This document shows, one piece after another, positions 43,938 to 55,568 of a stretch of 64,000 nt of DNA. The position numbers were made by a program, and so were the translations under genes. Within the stretch, counting starts at the first letter, position 1, and each line of letters starts with the position of its first letter. The DNA is from Ctena decussata (taxonomy: Eukaryota > Mollusca > Bivalvia > Lucinida > Lucinidae): positions 50,941,087 to 51,005,086 of the forward strand of contig OZ022508.1 in assembly GCA_963989385.1 (NCBI GenBank). The letters run 5' to 3'. A model generated the notes under the pieces. It made no database searches. It was not told the DNA's origin and was given only the letters and a program-made list of their open reading frames with translations.

Positions 43938-45326
43938 CGCCGTGCAACGAGAATGGAGAATTGGATCAAAACTGTGCCCTCTAGAGAGTACTCAAGGTTG
44001 TTTATTTTAACATTTGTGTGAAGTTAAATCAAAATCGGTTCATAAATGAAGTCGCCAGAGCGATGACGAAGGTTTTCTAAAAATAGCAACTATGACCTTG
44101 ACCATAGAACGCTGAAACGGGAACTTGTTCAAGATATTGTCATACTAAACATTTGTGCAATCGGTCAATAAATGAAGTTGCCAGAGCGATGACAAAGTTT
44201 TTCTAAAAATAGCAACTGTGACCTTGACCTTAGAATGCTGAAAAGAGACATTTGTGTGAAGTTAAATCAAAATCTGTCCGTAAATGAAAGCGCTAGAGCG
44301 ATGACAAAGTTTTTCCAAAAATAGCCACTGTGACCTTGACCTTGACCCAGAACGCTGAAATGCAAACTTGCCCAAGGTATTGCCATACTTATCACTTGTG
44401 TGAAGTTAAATAGAAATTGGTCCATAAATGAAGGCACTAGAGCGATGACAAAGTTTTTCCAAAAAGTTTTAATGAAAATCAGTCCATAAATGAAGGCGCT
44501 AGAGGGATGACAATGTTTTCTAAAAATAGCCACTGTGACCTTGACATTGACTCCAGAACGCTGAAAAGCGAACTTGTCCAAGATATTGCCATACTAATCA
44601 CTTGTATGAAATTAAATTGAGTTCGGTCCACAAATGAAGGTGCAAGAGCGATGACAAAGTTTTTCTAAAAAATAGCCACTGTGACCTTGACCTAAGAATG
44701 CTGAATTGCAAACTTATTCAAGATATTGTCATACTAAACATTTGTGTGAAGTTTTAATCAAAATCAGTCCATAAATGAAGATACTAGAGCGATGACAAAG
44801 TTTTTCTAAAAACAGCCTCTGTGACCTTGACCTTGACCAAAGAATGCTGAAACGCGAACTTGTCCAAGATATTGTCATACTAATCACTTGTGTGAAATTA
44901 AATCGAATTTGGTCCACAAATCAAGGCGCTAGAGCGATGACAAAGTCTATGGGAAAATATTTTATCGCTCAAGGGCAAGTAACTCTGAAAAGAATGATCC
45001 AACCTGGCTCAATTTCAAACTGGTCCAAGATGTTTTAACTGTCCTCAATATCTACAACTTACAAGAAGTTGCGACCAAAAATGAAGAAGCTAGAGCCCGG
45101 ACAACATTTTCCTTATTATAAGTCTATGGGAAAATATTTTATCGCTCAAGGGCAAGTTTCTGTTTACATTTAGAAGTGGGAATCTCAAAGCAGCCATCAT
45201 TATTAGATGATGACCTTTATTTTAAACTTCACTGACTTTACAAGTTTGTGTCAAGTTTTCTGCTTAAGCTCTGTTTTGTGACAATGCCCTATCTTGCGAG
45301 ACACCGCATTCCGTGGAATTCTTGTT
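43938..45326 (-). mobile_element. Helentron-like element H7, 3' end not found (family E)
   Basis: The minus strand begins ACAAGAATTCCACGGAATGC (hairpin) and then GGTGTCTCGCAAGATAGGG. The body holds six to seven tandem units of 110-205 bp with AGAGCGATGACAAAGTTTTT and GTGACCTTGACC. Near the right a 36 bp phrase with GGGAAAATATTTTATCGCTC occurs twice (44950, 45129). No matching 3' hairpin is visible, and H3 abuts on the left, so the 3' end may have been lost. Core units recur at 61320-61700 in H6. Confidence 0.6.
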
Positions 45327-46224
45327 TGATATTATATACATAAACTGAAACTTGCATACAAATTCCATATACAACTTTCCATAACAAGAAAGACAAGACG
45401 TTTGAATTTAAGTCAGTTAGAAAGACACAAAACAGAAAATGTTTGTTCCTTTGAAGTCATGAATGTTATATTCCTCTTACGACCCCTTTTGTTTCGTTAC
45501 ACTGATAAAGTTAAGAATATAAATGTGAACAATCCCAAAATAAAACTGGTTTCTTATAGAAAATGACTGTAGATGGCTTTGATGGCATGGGTGAAAAAAA
45601 AAAACACAGCTAAAATCAAATGACAGTTTCATCGGTTCCGAGAAAACGTCAGATAAAGAGGAAAAAGTCAAGCAGATACAAATATTAATATTCTTCATCT
45701 TTTAATCAGTATCCACTGGTAAGAATCATTCATTCAACGCCGTTTATTTTATCATGATATATTATGAATTTCCTTCACCACAAAACGTTGTCAGGTTTCT
45801 ATGATATACGTCAAGCTAATGTGCCACTGATTTAAGCATATTAACATGAAAACAAAAAATCGTATAATATGTGCTGCTACAGAGCAATATAGCTTGGACG
45901 ACTGACAGTAAAACACCGAACTGCAGACGAATGACTGTATATTTTAAATAAGCTTATGAAACATATCAAGCAAATGCCAACAGGGTTTGCTAATTTTGTC
46001 GGAAACGATGACACTGCCATTCAAATTTTTAAATGTCCTACAAAATCTTATGGCAAAAAAAAAAAAAAAAAAAAAAAAAAAGGTTACTGTCTGGCAATGC
46101 ATAATAAAAAGTCCGATTTTTATACATTTCTAAAATATTTTCCATTCCATGTGGTTTAAACAGTTAGCTATTTCACTGACGGGTGTTGAACGCCCAACAG
46201 AACAGCCAGATATATGTAAGCTAT
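45327..46224. other. Non-coding stretch with a poly-A run
   Basis: No gene or repeat partner recognised. An A-run of about 28 bases lies at 46054-46081; without an adjoining retroelement body it is not evidence of retrotransposition by itself. Confidence 0.45.
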
Positions 46225-46680
46225 AGCGTATGGTGGCTGGTTTGTGCCATTTCGTCTTTTCGTCTTTTCGCCGCGAAAAGACGCCACGCGAAAAGACGAA
46301 AAGACGCCATGCGAAAAGACGAAAAGACGAAAAAACGCCAGGCGAAAAGACGAAAAGACGAAATAACGCCAGGCGAAAAGACGAAACCCGCCACGCGAAA
46401 AGACGAAATTGCAGCGCGAAAAGACGAAAAAACGCCATGCGAAAAGACGCCGTTTGAAACTCTTAAATTGTCGTCTTTTCGCGTGGCGTCTTTTCGTCTT
46501 TTCGTCTTTTCGCCTGGCGTCTTTTCGTCTTTTCGTCTTTTCGCATGGCGTTATTTCGTCTTTTCGTCTTTTCGCGTGGCGTTATTTCGTCTTTTCGTCT
46601 TTTCGCGTGGCGTTATTTCGTCTTTTCGTCTTTTCGCATGGCGTCTTTTCGTCTTTTCGTCTTTTCGCATCACGTGTTTT
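46225..46680. repeat. Strand-switching octamer/heptamer array, copy 1
   Basis: Built from GAAAAGAC octamers (one to three in a row) alternating with GCCATGC or GCCACGC heptamers, giving 15, 23 or 31 base units. 46270-46455 reads in one orientation. After a unique spacer (CGTTTGAAACTCTTAAATTG) the array flips to the complement from 46473 to 46670. Left flank GGTGGCTGGTTTGTGCCATT is shared, inverted, with the array at 49005-49535. Lys/Arg-rich and Phe/Arg-rich open frames on both strands are by-products. Confidence 0.9.
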
Positions 46681-47999
46681 GCATTAAGATATATCAATAT
46701 ATCCTATTCTAAATGCAGTTAATACTCTGAATACTTAGACAGGTGTTTCTTTTTTAAACTGTGTAGACCCTGATCAGAATGCAATCTGTAAAGAAGTGTA
46801 CTAATCACGGTTTGCAGCTTTTGCCGCTAAACTCTTCTTTTAAAAACATTACCAAAAATATGAGGAAAGAAGTCAGTATGGTATTTCTACTGAACGGACA
46901 GAAAAGAAAATGAGCCGTCCTAATGTTTTGGAGTAAAACACTCCAAAGAAATTTCATCCTATCTTAATTTTGATCTTAAACTGCCTAAAAGATTAACCAC
47001 TTGTTGACCATGTAATCTCTCTCAAACTATGGAATACAAACATTGAAACATTGTTGTACTTCGCTGTATGAAAAAATAATGATACGGTATTTTCCCTAAT
47101 TTGACATACATTTAACTGCAGCTAACCCAAAATTTGGACAAGTTTATAGTTTTCTAAAGACGTGCCAATCGCAGACAGAGCAGAGCCTGATTAGACTTCT
47201 CTTTGGCTTATGTGTCCCAATATTTAAGAATATTATGGTATCATTTAGCTGCAGCTCAAGCTATAACACTTTCTTATAGGAAGTATTTTTAATCTGAATG
47301 CACCTCTGTGAGAGATCCATTTTAAATTGAAAATGTGCCTCCTTCCGCCTTTTTTACAAAGGGGCACAACTACTGTTACTTCCTCTTCAAGTCTTCTTTA
47401 AACGGCAGGGATGGATTTTGCTAGCTCAAATAGGGCAGCTGAAGACAGGACTAGGTGGAAAAGGAGTGTTTTAGAGTCATCTGTGGTGCCCCAACGACCG
47501 CACAAGATTATGGGATAGGCTAGACTAGACCAGCGGTTGCAGTCAGTTCGACCGCCCCCCCCCCCCCCCCCACTCCCCTCCACACACACACACACACTCG
47601 CCTCAGTGGTCCTTCAGATGTGACTCTAAATCGCGTGGTCCTGTCTTCATATGACCTTAGCATTGGTGGGACGTTTTGCCCAATTCTCTCGATCTCTCAG
47701 TTTGAACAATAATATTGTAACACAGTTTACTAAAAAATACATTACAAGCAAATAGTAGATTAGGTGCTAGCATTAAGTAATAAATTTGGACCATGTTACC
47801 ATTATGATCCTAAATCCTAGGACATATGTGTCCTGGGAAAAGAGTGGTCTGGTCAGGCTCTGCATTGGTAACCATTCTGCGTATGTTATGATACAGCTCG
47901 AGATATGAAAATCTACTTGTTCAAACTTAATAAAAAAAAAATAAAAAAAAAAAGGTTATTTTTACGTAGGATGCATGGAGACACAGGTTTCAACATATT
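46681..47999. other. Non-coding stretch with C-run
   Basis: A C-run of about 18 bases lies at 47553-47570 with a short CA tract after it. An A-rich stretch lies near 47930. No gene recognised. Confidence 0.45.
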
Positions 48000-48270
48000 T
48001 GCATCTGTGCTTAAGGTGAACGGGACCACTCTCAGGGGAAGCAATTTTGCATTTTTGCATCCTTTCTTAAGGAGGGTCAGCTCTTGAAAGTAGAATTTGG
48101 TCCTCTAGGAGCAAATTCTTTCCTTTAAAAGTAGACCTATTTAAGAATCTATTATTTCTGTTTGCTTCACTTCCCTATCTTGGAAAGCAAATAGAATGTC
48201 ACAAAAGTTGACCCCCTTTGTAAATTTGACAGAAGGGGACACAATTTTCAATATTAGAGAGATCTTTCTT
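48000..48270. repeat. Diverged relative of the 24.7-25.6 kb tandem unit
   Basis: Shares in order the 'GGAGGGTCAGCTCTTGAAAG' type segment, AGGAGCAAATTC, and GTTGACCCCCTTTGTAAATT with the ~330 bp units at 24700-25640. Single, degenerate copy. Confidence 0.55.
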
Positions 48271-48291
48271 GGAGGTGTATACATTCAGCTA

Positions 48292-48469
48292 TACAGTCAA
48301 ACCTGCTTATGTGGTTACCTCTATTAAGGGATCACCCCTGTCTTGAGCAGCCACCTTGGTCCTTTGAACTAAAATACAGTGTAAATGAAATGTATTATGG
48401 GGTCACCTGTCTTAAGTAGCCACTTTTTGTCCTTCCCTTGGGTGACCCCTTAAGACAGGGTTGACTGTA
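48292..48469. mobile_element. Short TA-flanked MITE
   Basis: Ends TACAGTCAAACCTGCTTA and TAAGACAGGGTTGACTGTA are complementary over about 17 positions. A second inner pair (GGGATCACCCCTGTCTTGAG against CTTAAGACAGG-like text) is present. 178 bp, TA at both edges, no ORF. The CAGTCAAACCTG terminus is familiar from invertebrate MITEs. Confidence 0.8.
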
Positions 48470-49004
48470 TTTCTCAAAAATGCTTGCTACAACAACGTAA
48501 TAGGTCTGCCTACGCTCCTGAATGAGTAAATTTGCGTCTGCTAATTTTTAAGTCAACATGGCCCAGATTATTTTAATCAATAACTGTAATTATTGCCGAC
48601 CCCATACTAATACTTTTAGCTATCCTTTTTACTTTTAACAACTTTTATTTTTCTGTCGGATAAAATAAATCCATCCTAATTTTCATAAGACTGCTGCTAG
48701 ATACTGATTATCTTGATTAAATCTGTGTTTGATCTCAGTCAACAAGGCACAAATTTGTTATTCAATCTAAACGGTACCATAGTGACCCAAAATGTTGCCG
48801 ACCCCACGTTAATTTTATAGTCTATCCTTACAATTTTTAGCTTTCAAAAAGATATATAAAAAAGCATTTCAGTGGCAAATTCTGTGATCAGACTGCTTCT
48901 GTAGCTGCGTTTGCAGTAGTCTGATATGAGTCTATATTGTTTACTCAGACAAATCTGTCTTAGTATTAGGAATCAATGCAGTTATCAATGAAAGGGTATT
49001 TGTG

Positions 49005-49535
49005 TGTCGTTATTTCGTCTTTTCGTCTTTTCGCGTGGCGTTATTTCGTCTTTTCGCATGGCGTTATTTCGTCTTTTCGCGTGGCGTTATTTCGTCTTTT
49101 CGTCTTTTCGCATGGCGTCTTTTCGTTTTTTCGGCGCGAAAAGACGAAAAGACGCCATGCGAAAAGACGAAAAGACGAAATAACGCCACGCAAAAAGACG
49201 AAAAGACGAAATAACGCCACGCGAAAAGACGAAATAACGCCATGCGAAAAGACGAAATAACGCCATGCGAAAAGACGAAAAGACGAAAAGACGCCACGCG
49301 AAAAGACGAAAAGACGAAAAGACGCCACGCGAAAAGACGACAATTTAAGAGTTTCAAATGGCGTCTTTTCGCATGGCGTTTTTTCGTCTTTTCGCGCTGC
49401 AATTTCGTCTTTTCGCATGGCGTTTTTTCGTCTTTTCGTCTTTTCGCATGGCGTCTTTTCGTCTTTTCGTCTTTTCGCGTGGCGTCTTTTCGCGGCGAAA
49501 AGACGAAAAGACGAAATGGCACAAACCAGCCACCA
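49005..49535. repeat. Strand-switching octamer/heptamer array, copy 2 (inverted)
   Basis: Same building blocks as 46225-46680, in overall reverse orientation. Polarity changes three times: near 49135, at the unique spacer CAATTTAAGAGTTTCAAATG (49342-49361), and near 49497. The right flank AATGGCACAAACCAGCCACC matches the left flank of copy 1 inverted. Octamer variants GAAATAAC and heptamer variants GCCACGC/GCCATGC are intermixed. Confidence 0.9.
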
Positions 49536-49717
49536 TAATAGCGTAAGCTCATGTTTACTACATTGGGTATATCTGAATGATTGAGTACAAATGTATTCAA
49601 CTGCCCGCATTCATAACGCCTGGCGTTAATGGTCAGATAATATTGCAATGCGATTACATATCTTCCGATCAAAAAGCCTAACCAACGAAGTTGAATGGGT
49701 GAAACAAAAAGGATGAT

Positions 49718-49800
49718 GATAATGTGTTTAACGTCCCATCAACAACTAGGTCAAACGGAGGTGGAACATAGGTTTAAAGTTTCATCCGAGAGCCCGGAGA
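49718..49800. mobile_element. SINE-like tail at the origin of the minisatellite
   Basis: GTTTAACGTCCCATCAACAA and CTAGGTCAAACGGAGGTGG resemble the tail region of the SINE at 35736-36002 (GTTTAACGTCC...AACAACTAAGGTCA). The next bases (ATAGGTTTAAAGTTTCATCC, GAGAGCCCGGAGAAGACTTG) are a recognisable prototype of the 60 bp unit that follows. Confidence 0.55.
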
Positions 49801-51800
49801 AGACTTGCAACCCATGGATTGGAGATGGGACCCAGGTTTAAAGATCCAAGAGACCGAAGAAGACTTGCAACCCCGGGATTGGAGACAGGATCCAGGCTTG
49901 AAGATCCGAGAGACCGGAGAAGACATTGCAACCCCTGGATTGGAGATGGGACCCAGGTTTAAAGAGCCGAGAGACCGGAGAAGACTTGCAACCCCTGGAT
50001 TGGAGATGCGACCCAGGTTTAAAGATCCGAGAGATCGGAAAAGACTTGCAACCCCTGGATTGGAGATGAGACCCAGGTTTAAAGATCCGAGAGACCGGAG
50101 AAGACTTGCAACCCCCGGATTGGAGATGAGACCCAGGTTTAAAGATCGGAGAGACCGGAGAAGACTTGCAACCCCTGGATTGGAGATGGGACCCCGGTTG
50201 AAAGATCCGAGAGACCGGAGAAGACTTGCAACCCCTGGATTGGAGATGAGACCCAGGTTTAAAGATCGGAGAGACCGGAGAAGACTTGCAACCCCTGGAT
50301 TGGAGATGGGACCCAGGTTTAAAGATCCGAGAGACCGGAGAAGACTTGCAACCCCTGGATTGGAGATGGGACCCAGGTTTAAAGATCCGAGAGACCGGAG
50401 AAGACCTGCAACCCCTGGATTGGAGATGGGACCCAGGTTTAAAGATCGGAGAGACCGGAGAAAACTTGCAACCCCTGGATTGGAGATGGGACCCAGGTTT
50501 AAAGATCCGAGAGACCGGAGAAGACTTGCAACCCCTGGATTGCAGATGGGACCCAGGTTTAAAGATCCGACATATCGGAGAAGACTTGCAACCCCTGGAT
50601 TGGAGATGAGACCCAGGTTTAAAGATCCGAGAGATCGGAAAAGACTTGCAACCCCTGGATTGGAGTAGGACCCAGGTTTAAAGATCCGAGAGACCGGAGA
50701 AGACTTGCAACCCCTGGATTGGAGATGGGACCCAGGTTTAAAGATATGACATATCGGAGAAGACTTGCAACCCCTGGATTGGAGATGAGACCCAGGTTTA
50801 AAGATCCGAGAGATCGGAAAAGACTTGCAACCCCTGGATTGGAGATGGGACCCAGGTTTAAAGATCCGAGAGACCGGAAAAGACTTGCAACCCCGGGATT
50901 GGAGATGGGACCAGGTTTAAAGATCGGAGAGACCGGAGAAGACTTGCAACCCCTGGATTGGAGATGGGACCCAGGTGTAAAGATCCGAGAGACCGGAGAA
51001 GACTTGCAACCCCTGGATTGGAGATGGGACCCAGGTTTAAAGATCCGAGAGACCGGAGAAGACTTGCAACCCCTGGATTGGAAATGGGACCCAGGTTTCA
51101 AGATCCGAGAGACCGGAGAAGACTTGCAACCCCTGGATTGGAGATGGGACCCAGGTTTAAAGATCCGAGAGACCGGAGAAGACTTGCAACCCCTGGATTG
51201 GAAATGGGACCCAGGTTTAAAGATCCGAGAGACCGGAGAAGACTTGCAACCCCTGGATTGGAGATGGGACCCAGGTCTAAAGATCCGAGAGATCGGAGAA
51301 GACTTGCAACCCCTGGATTGGAGATGGGACCCAGGTTTAAAGATCCGACATATCGGAGAAGACTTGCAACCCCTGGATTGGAGATGGGACCTAGGTTTAA
51401 AGATCCGAGAGATCGGAGAAGACTTGCAACCCCGGGATTGGAGATGTGACCCAGGTTTAAAGATCCGAGAGATCGGAGAATACTTGCAACCCTCGGATTG
51501 GAGATGGGACCCAGGTTTAAAGATCCGAGATATCGGAGAAGACTTGCAACCCCGGGATTGGAGATGGGACCCAGGTTTAAAGATTCGAGAGATCGGAGAA
51601 GACTTGCAACGCCTGGATTGGAGATGGGACCTAGGTTTAAAGATCCGAGAGATCGGAGAAGACTTGCAACCCCTGGATTGGAGATGTGACCCAGGTTTAA
51701 AGATCCGAGAGATCGGATAAGACTTGCAACGCCTGGATTGGAGATGGGACCTAGGTTTAAAGATCCGAGAGATCGGAGAAGACTTGCGACCCCTGGATTG
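49797..51800. repeat. 60 bp minisatellite, about 33 copies
   Basis: Unit AAGACTTGCAACCCCTGGAT + TGGAGATGGGACCCAGGTTT + AAAGATCCGAGAGACCGGAG (60 bp). Two units are 59 bp (near 50665 and 50912). Variant marks (GATGAG, GACATATCGG, GATCGGAAAAG) recur in the same order about 180 bp apart, showing three-unit higher-order duplication near 50560-50830. As 60 is a multiple of three, several frames on both strands stay open for 160-330 codons. These are not genes. Confidence 0.95.
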
Positions 51801-52160
51801 GTTTGACCAACAAATAGGTCAAACGTTATCTTTTGTCTATCTGAAATAACAACATTAATGTTCATTTTCGTCAATAGATGTTGAGACTTATTCCAATAAT
51901 AAATACGATATGAAACAGTAAAATAATTTACAGTGCTAAAACCGTTGACATTTCAATAGTTTCATCGTAAATTTTACAGCAATTTTTACAGTATAGTATC
52001 ATTAGCTTCAGAAGCCCCTAAAGGAATGAAATAAGCACAACTGCCCTCAAAACAATAGATGAATGAAAATACAGAATTAATTAGAACTAAATGCTATGCT
52101 GAAATGTCAGTCATCATTTTGCTGACTGATGCAAAGCCTACCATTTCAAACATACATTGT
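51801..52160. other. Non-coding stretch, nothing recognised
   Basis: A short hairpin TTTGACC...GGTCAAA lies at about 51802-51823, at the minisatellite edge. Nothing else seen. Confidence 0.4.
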
Positions 52161-52161
52161 A

Positions 52162-52240
52162 GGAGCCCTAGTAGCTCAGTATGTTAAGCCCTGGCCTGCC
52201 GATCTAGCGATCCCGGGTTCAAGAACCGCTGGAAAAAGAA
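52162..52240 (+). mobile_element. tRNA-derived SINE head (+)
   Basis: GGAGCCCTAGTAGCTCAGTATG carries an A box (TAGCTCAGTATG) and GGTTCAAGAACC a B box, spaced as in a tRNA. It resembles the SINE heads at 10246-10462 and 10518-10718 (GGCCTGC followed by a GATC..GCGAT-type arm). The body beyond about 52240 is not clearly matched. Confidence 0.65.
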
Positions 52241-52761
52241 ATCAACCGACCAATCAGAACCAACCATAAACCAATTCCATAGCAAACAGCCTTTCAAAAT
52301 ACAGTTAAAAAGTACATAAATCAGCAAGTCATGTATCCATCCTTTTCGCACTGTACATAGCTTACAGCCACTAAAGAACAGTTGCGGTTATAGCTTACTT
52401 ACAAGAGTTGTATTTTTTGTTAAATTTAGACCAGGACTTGACTTGTACAGACATCCATAGGCACCTGATTACAGAATTCTTTCTTTCTATATTTACTGCT
52501 ACACCCTCTTTTCTGAGTATTATGAGCAGGTGTACTTTTGTACACTCCAGTCTACGTTATAAATAGTTAGTATAAACAAGCTAGTTCTGACGAAATGACG
52601 TCAGAGAAGTCAAGCCACATTGTGACAGTCCATCTCTGGGACGACATTTATGTATCAGCAATGTAAAACATTGCACTGCTTGGGCTGTTCTCAGAGATGA
52701 AGTTGTTAGTTTTCAGAGAGCTAATACTTGTTACAGTCGAGACAAATACTTAAGTCCTTTA

Positions 52762-53684
52762 TTATTATTATACCCCGCCACACGTTAGTGGCAGGGTATT
52801 ATGTTTTCACGTTGGCCGTCCGTCCGTCCGTCCGTCCGTAGTATGTACGTCCGTCTGTCCGCACTTCGTTTCCGTCCGATAACTTAAGTATTTATCAACG
52901 GATTTCCTTCAAATTTTGCATATGCATTTGCACCAAGAATGTCTCGCTTGGGATTGTTAATGGGCAAATTTCAATAATTTCTGACAGAGATATGGCACTT
53001 GTCAATGTACAAAAAATGGTTTCTGGCCTCTAGTTCCTTTTCTACTTGGAGTATCATTATGAAACTTCACAAATATGATCGAAGTAACAAAAGCTTTATA
53101 TGAGCACAGAAATTTTATCATTGGGGATTATCTGCCCCTGCCATGCGGCTATATACATGTATAAAATCATGAAAAATTCCATATAAAATCAGAGTTTGAA
53201 GCAATTTTTCTTAAACTTACAGCAAATGATCAGGAGTGATGAGAGCCTCCATGATGCTCAAATTTACCCCATCAGAGTTATGTCCTCCTGCCCCTGGGCT
53301 GTATACATGCATAAAATGATGATAATATCTATATAAATTCATGTGAAACAGATTTTCAGAAATTTACATCTGATGATAGAAGCAATGAAAGCTTCTTGTT
53401 GTGATTTGACCCTTTAGGGGTTATCTGCCCCTGCCCCATGACCACATGTTTAAAATCACTGAAATTGTATTTGACTAGTAGAGTGGTCAGTGATTTATCG
53501 GAAGCTTATTGTAAGTGATCAGAGTAATGAAGTGTCCTGTCATGACAAAGAATTTCATCCATGTTCAATGGGGTTAGGCTGCCCCTGTCCTGGGGTTTTA
53601 CTGAGAAAAAAATAATTCTGGAAATATCGGTGTGTAAAAAAGGTTTTCAGTGGCGGGGTATGACGCAGTCGTTTGCGATGCTTT
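52762..53684 (-). mobile_element. Helentron-like non-autonomous element H4 (family C)
   Basis: On the minus strand the 5' side has a small hairpin (CGCAAACGACTGCG) then terminal motif ATACCCCGCCAC (complement at 53650-53661). The 3' side has a GACG tract (complement CCGTCCGTCC at 52806-52830) and a hairpin made of TACCCCGCCAC and GTGGCAGGGTA (52771-52799). The interior repeats the phrase CTGCCCCTG about every 150-170 bp. Same architecture as H1-H3 with a different terminal sequence. Confidence 0.65.
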
Positions 53685-54793
53685 TATTATTTATTTTGGT
53701 CTATTGATGGGGATTTTATGGCCAAAATTTTCAGATTTTGGCCACATTCAAAAAACTATAATGCAGTGAACTGAATAGTTACAAATATATTAACTGTATA
53801 AAAGTAGCAAAAAAAAGCGAAATCAGTGGACATTGAAGTATGGGTCAAAATAACCTGGTAATATCGGTAATTGCACATTGCTGATGTACTAAAGTATCAA
53901 GTTGTTACCGTAACAGGCAATCTATTCATCTATCTCTTACAAAAATATATACCCGAGTCTAACAAGATTGGGGACGTACATACGCACACGATCAAGTACA
54001 CATACGCAGACTATCTGAATACAGTATACAGTGACTGACTAGAATTTTAGGGTAATCGGGCACTAGAGGCACGTAGCGATTAGCTTATTAGATAATGAAC
54101 GTTAATCATTCTTTTGTAGTACCACTCTGTCTTTAGAAAAAAAAATGCAGAATTTCCGGGAATCTCCATGTGCACCTGGGTGGCACGGAATATGCCTAAT
54201 ATGTTTTAAGCATTTGTTCAGAACACAGGAATTCAGCAAAATGACGTACAACAGAAAATGATCGTCTTGACACTTCTTAAAAGTTGCGTACAGAGGAAAG
54301 GGTATTTATATTATAAAACTTCACCGCAAAGGGTGGGGTATGATACCCTGATCAAATCAGATTTCCTGTACAGCACAGGCATTTGTTTCTCAAGAGAGTA
54401 TGGGCATTTTGTGTTGCAAGAGAGGCAATAATAGTGGGGATGAGTTTATATGAAACAAGTGTTGTACAGGTAAAACTATGGGAAAAAAATAAGCACTTCA
54501 TGTTAAAACCCCAAAAATGAAGTATCTATGTTGGAAAACCATATTTATTTATATACATATATAGTTCGTTTCGGTAAAACACGTGCATTCTGGTGCGTTC
54601 CCGTATTTTCGTGATTTTACATATTTTGTTGGTGTGATTTGACATTGCGTATTATATATCATTTGTCTTCATCTTTAGACGTACTTTCTACCGCTAAGAG
54701 GGCATTTATGGGATTTTAACTACCAACGCGGGTATTCTATTTCTGGTACGGATTACACATTTTACCTACTTTGAATTCGACTTTTTGTGTTTA
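53685..54793. other. Non-coding stretch, nothing recognised
   Basis: No protein signature, RNA gene or repeat partner in this window. Confidence 0.4.
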
Positions 54794-55568
54794 TACGAGG
54801 GGCATTTCAGAAATAATGTAAATGATCTCAGGGTAGCCTATTGGCTGATATTTAGCAGTCGTGTTATATATCGTTGGAAAGCTAAATTCAAGTACTTTAG
54901 AATGGTATGCGTTAAAAGAATTTCTAAGTCACCCATGCATGACAGCACGTGCTTATACGTCATAAGGGTGTGGATACTGGAAACAACACATTTTCACTGA
55001 TAGTCTCTCGTGTTTTTTGCTGTTTTCTCAATGAGAAAATGATATATTTTAATAAAGAAACACGTAATACTGTCCTTTCAATGTAAAATAAGAAAGTTAT
55101 ACAGAAATCGTTTCCAGATTCTACACAAGTAAAATAATAAACGAGATTTTTTGTCTGCTATGTGGTTATAAAAGCGAAATTATCATAAATGCATTATATC
55201 AATAAAATTGTGATTTTTGACTTAAATACATCCAATTTCAAAAACTGACAGACATTTTATTACTGAAATGATTAGGTCACCATATTTTGTTACGACTGGC
55301 ATCAAATCACTGATGTAACTGGATGATACGTGTGCAAACCCCACGCCGGAAGTTGCAAATTAGCAGCAAATTATGTAAAATACAAAACAATAAAATGAAA
55401 CTATCTTCAAATAAAAAGACACAGGCTCAATATATTTAACTTTGTTTAATGTCAAAAGTTAGGGGACACATTGATAGAAAAAATCGTATATAAAGACTTG
55501 ACAGACTTGTTATTTGATATGACATACTGACATTGAAATATGTGGGTGGGTGGGGAAACTTATCTTAA

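Noticed and set aside
46130..49672. Lys/Arg-rich and Phe/Arg-rich proteins up to 202 residues
   Set aside because: They translate the octamer/heptamer array and mirror each other on both strands; simple-sequence artefacts.
46225..51800. CRISPR-like look of regularly spaced repeats
   Set aside because: No unique spacers between repeats, no cas genes, clearly eukaryotic context. These are satellite or minisatellite arrays.
49805..51874. Open frames of 160-333 codons on both strands
   Set aside because: They are the product of a 60 bp (3 x 20) tandem repeat without stops; there is no domain, start context or codon bias.
52162..52240. A tRNA gene on the plus strand
   Set aside because: It resembles the SINE heads at 10.2-10.7 kb and has no proper acceptor stem; treated as a SINE head.
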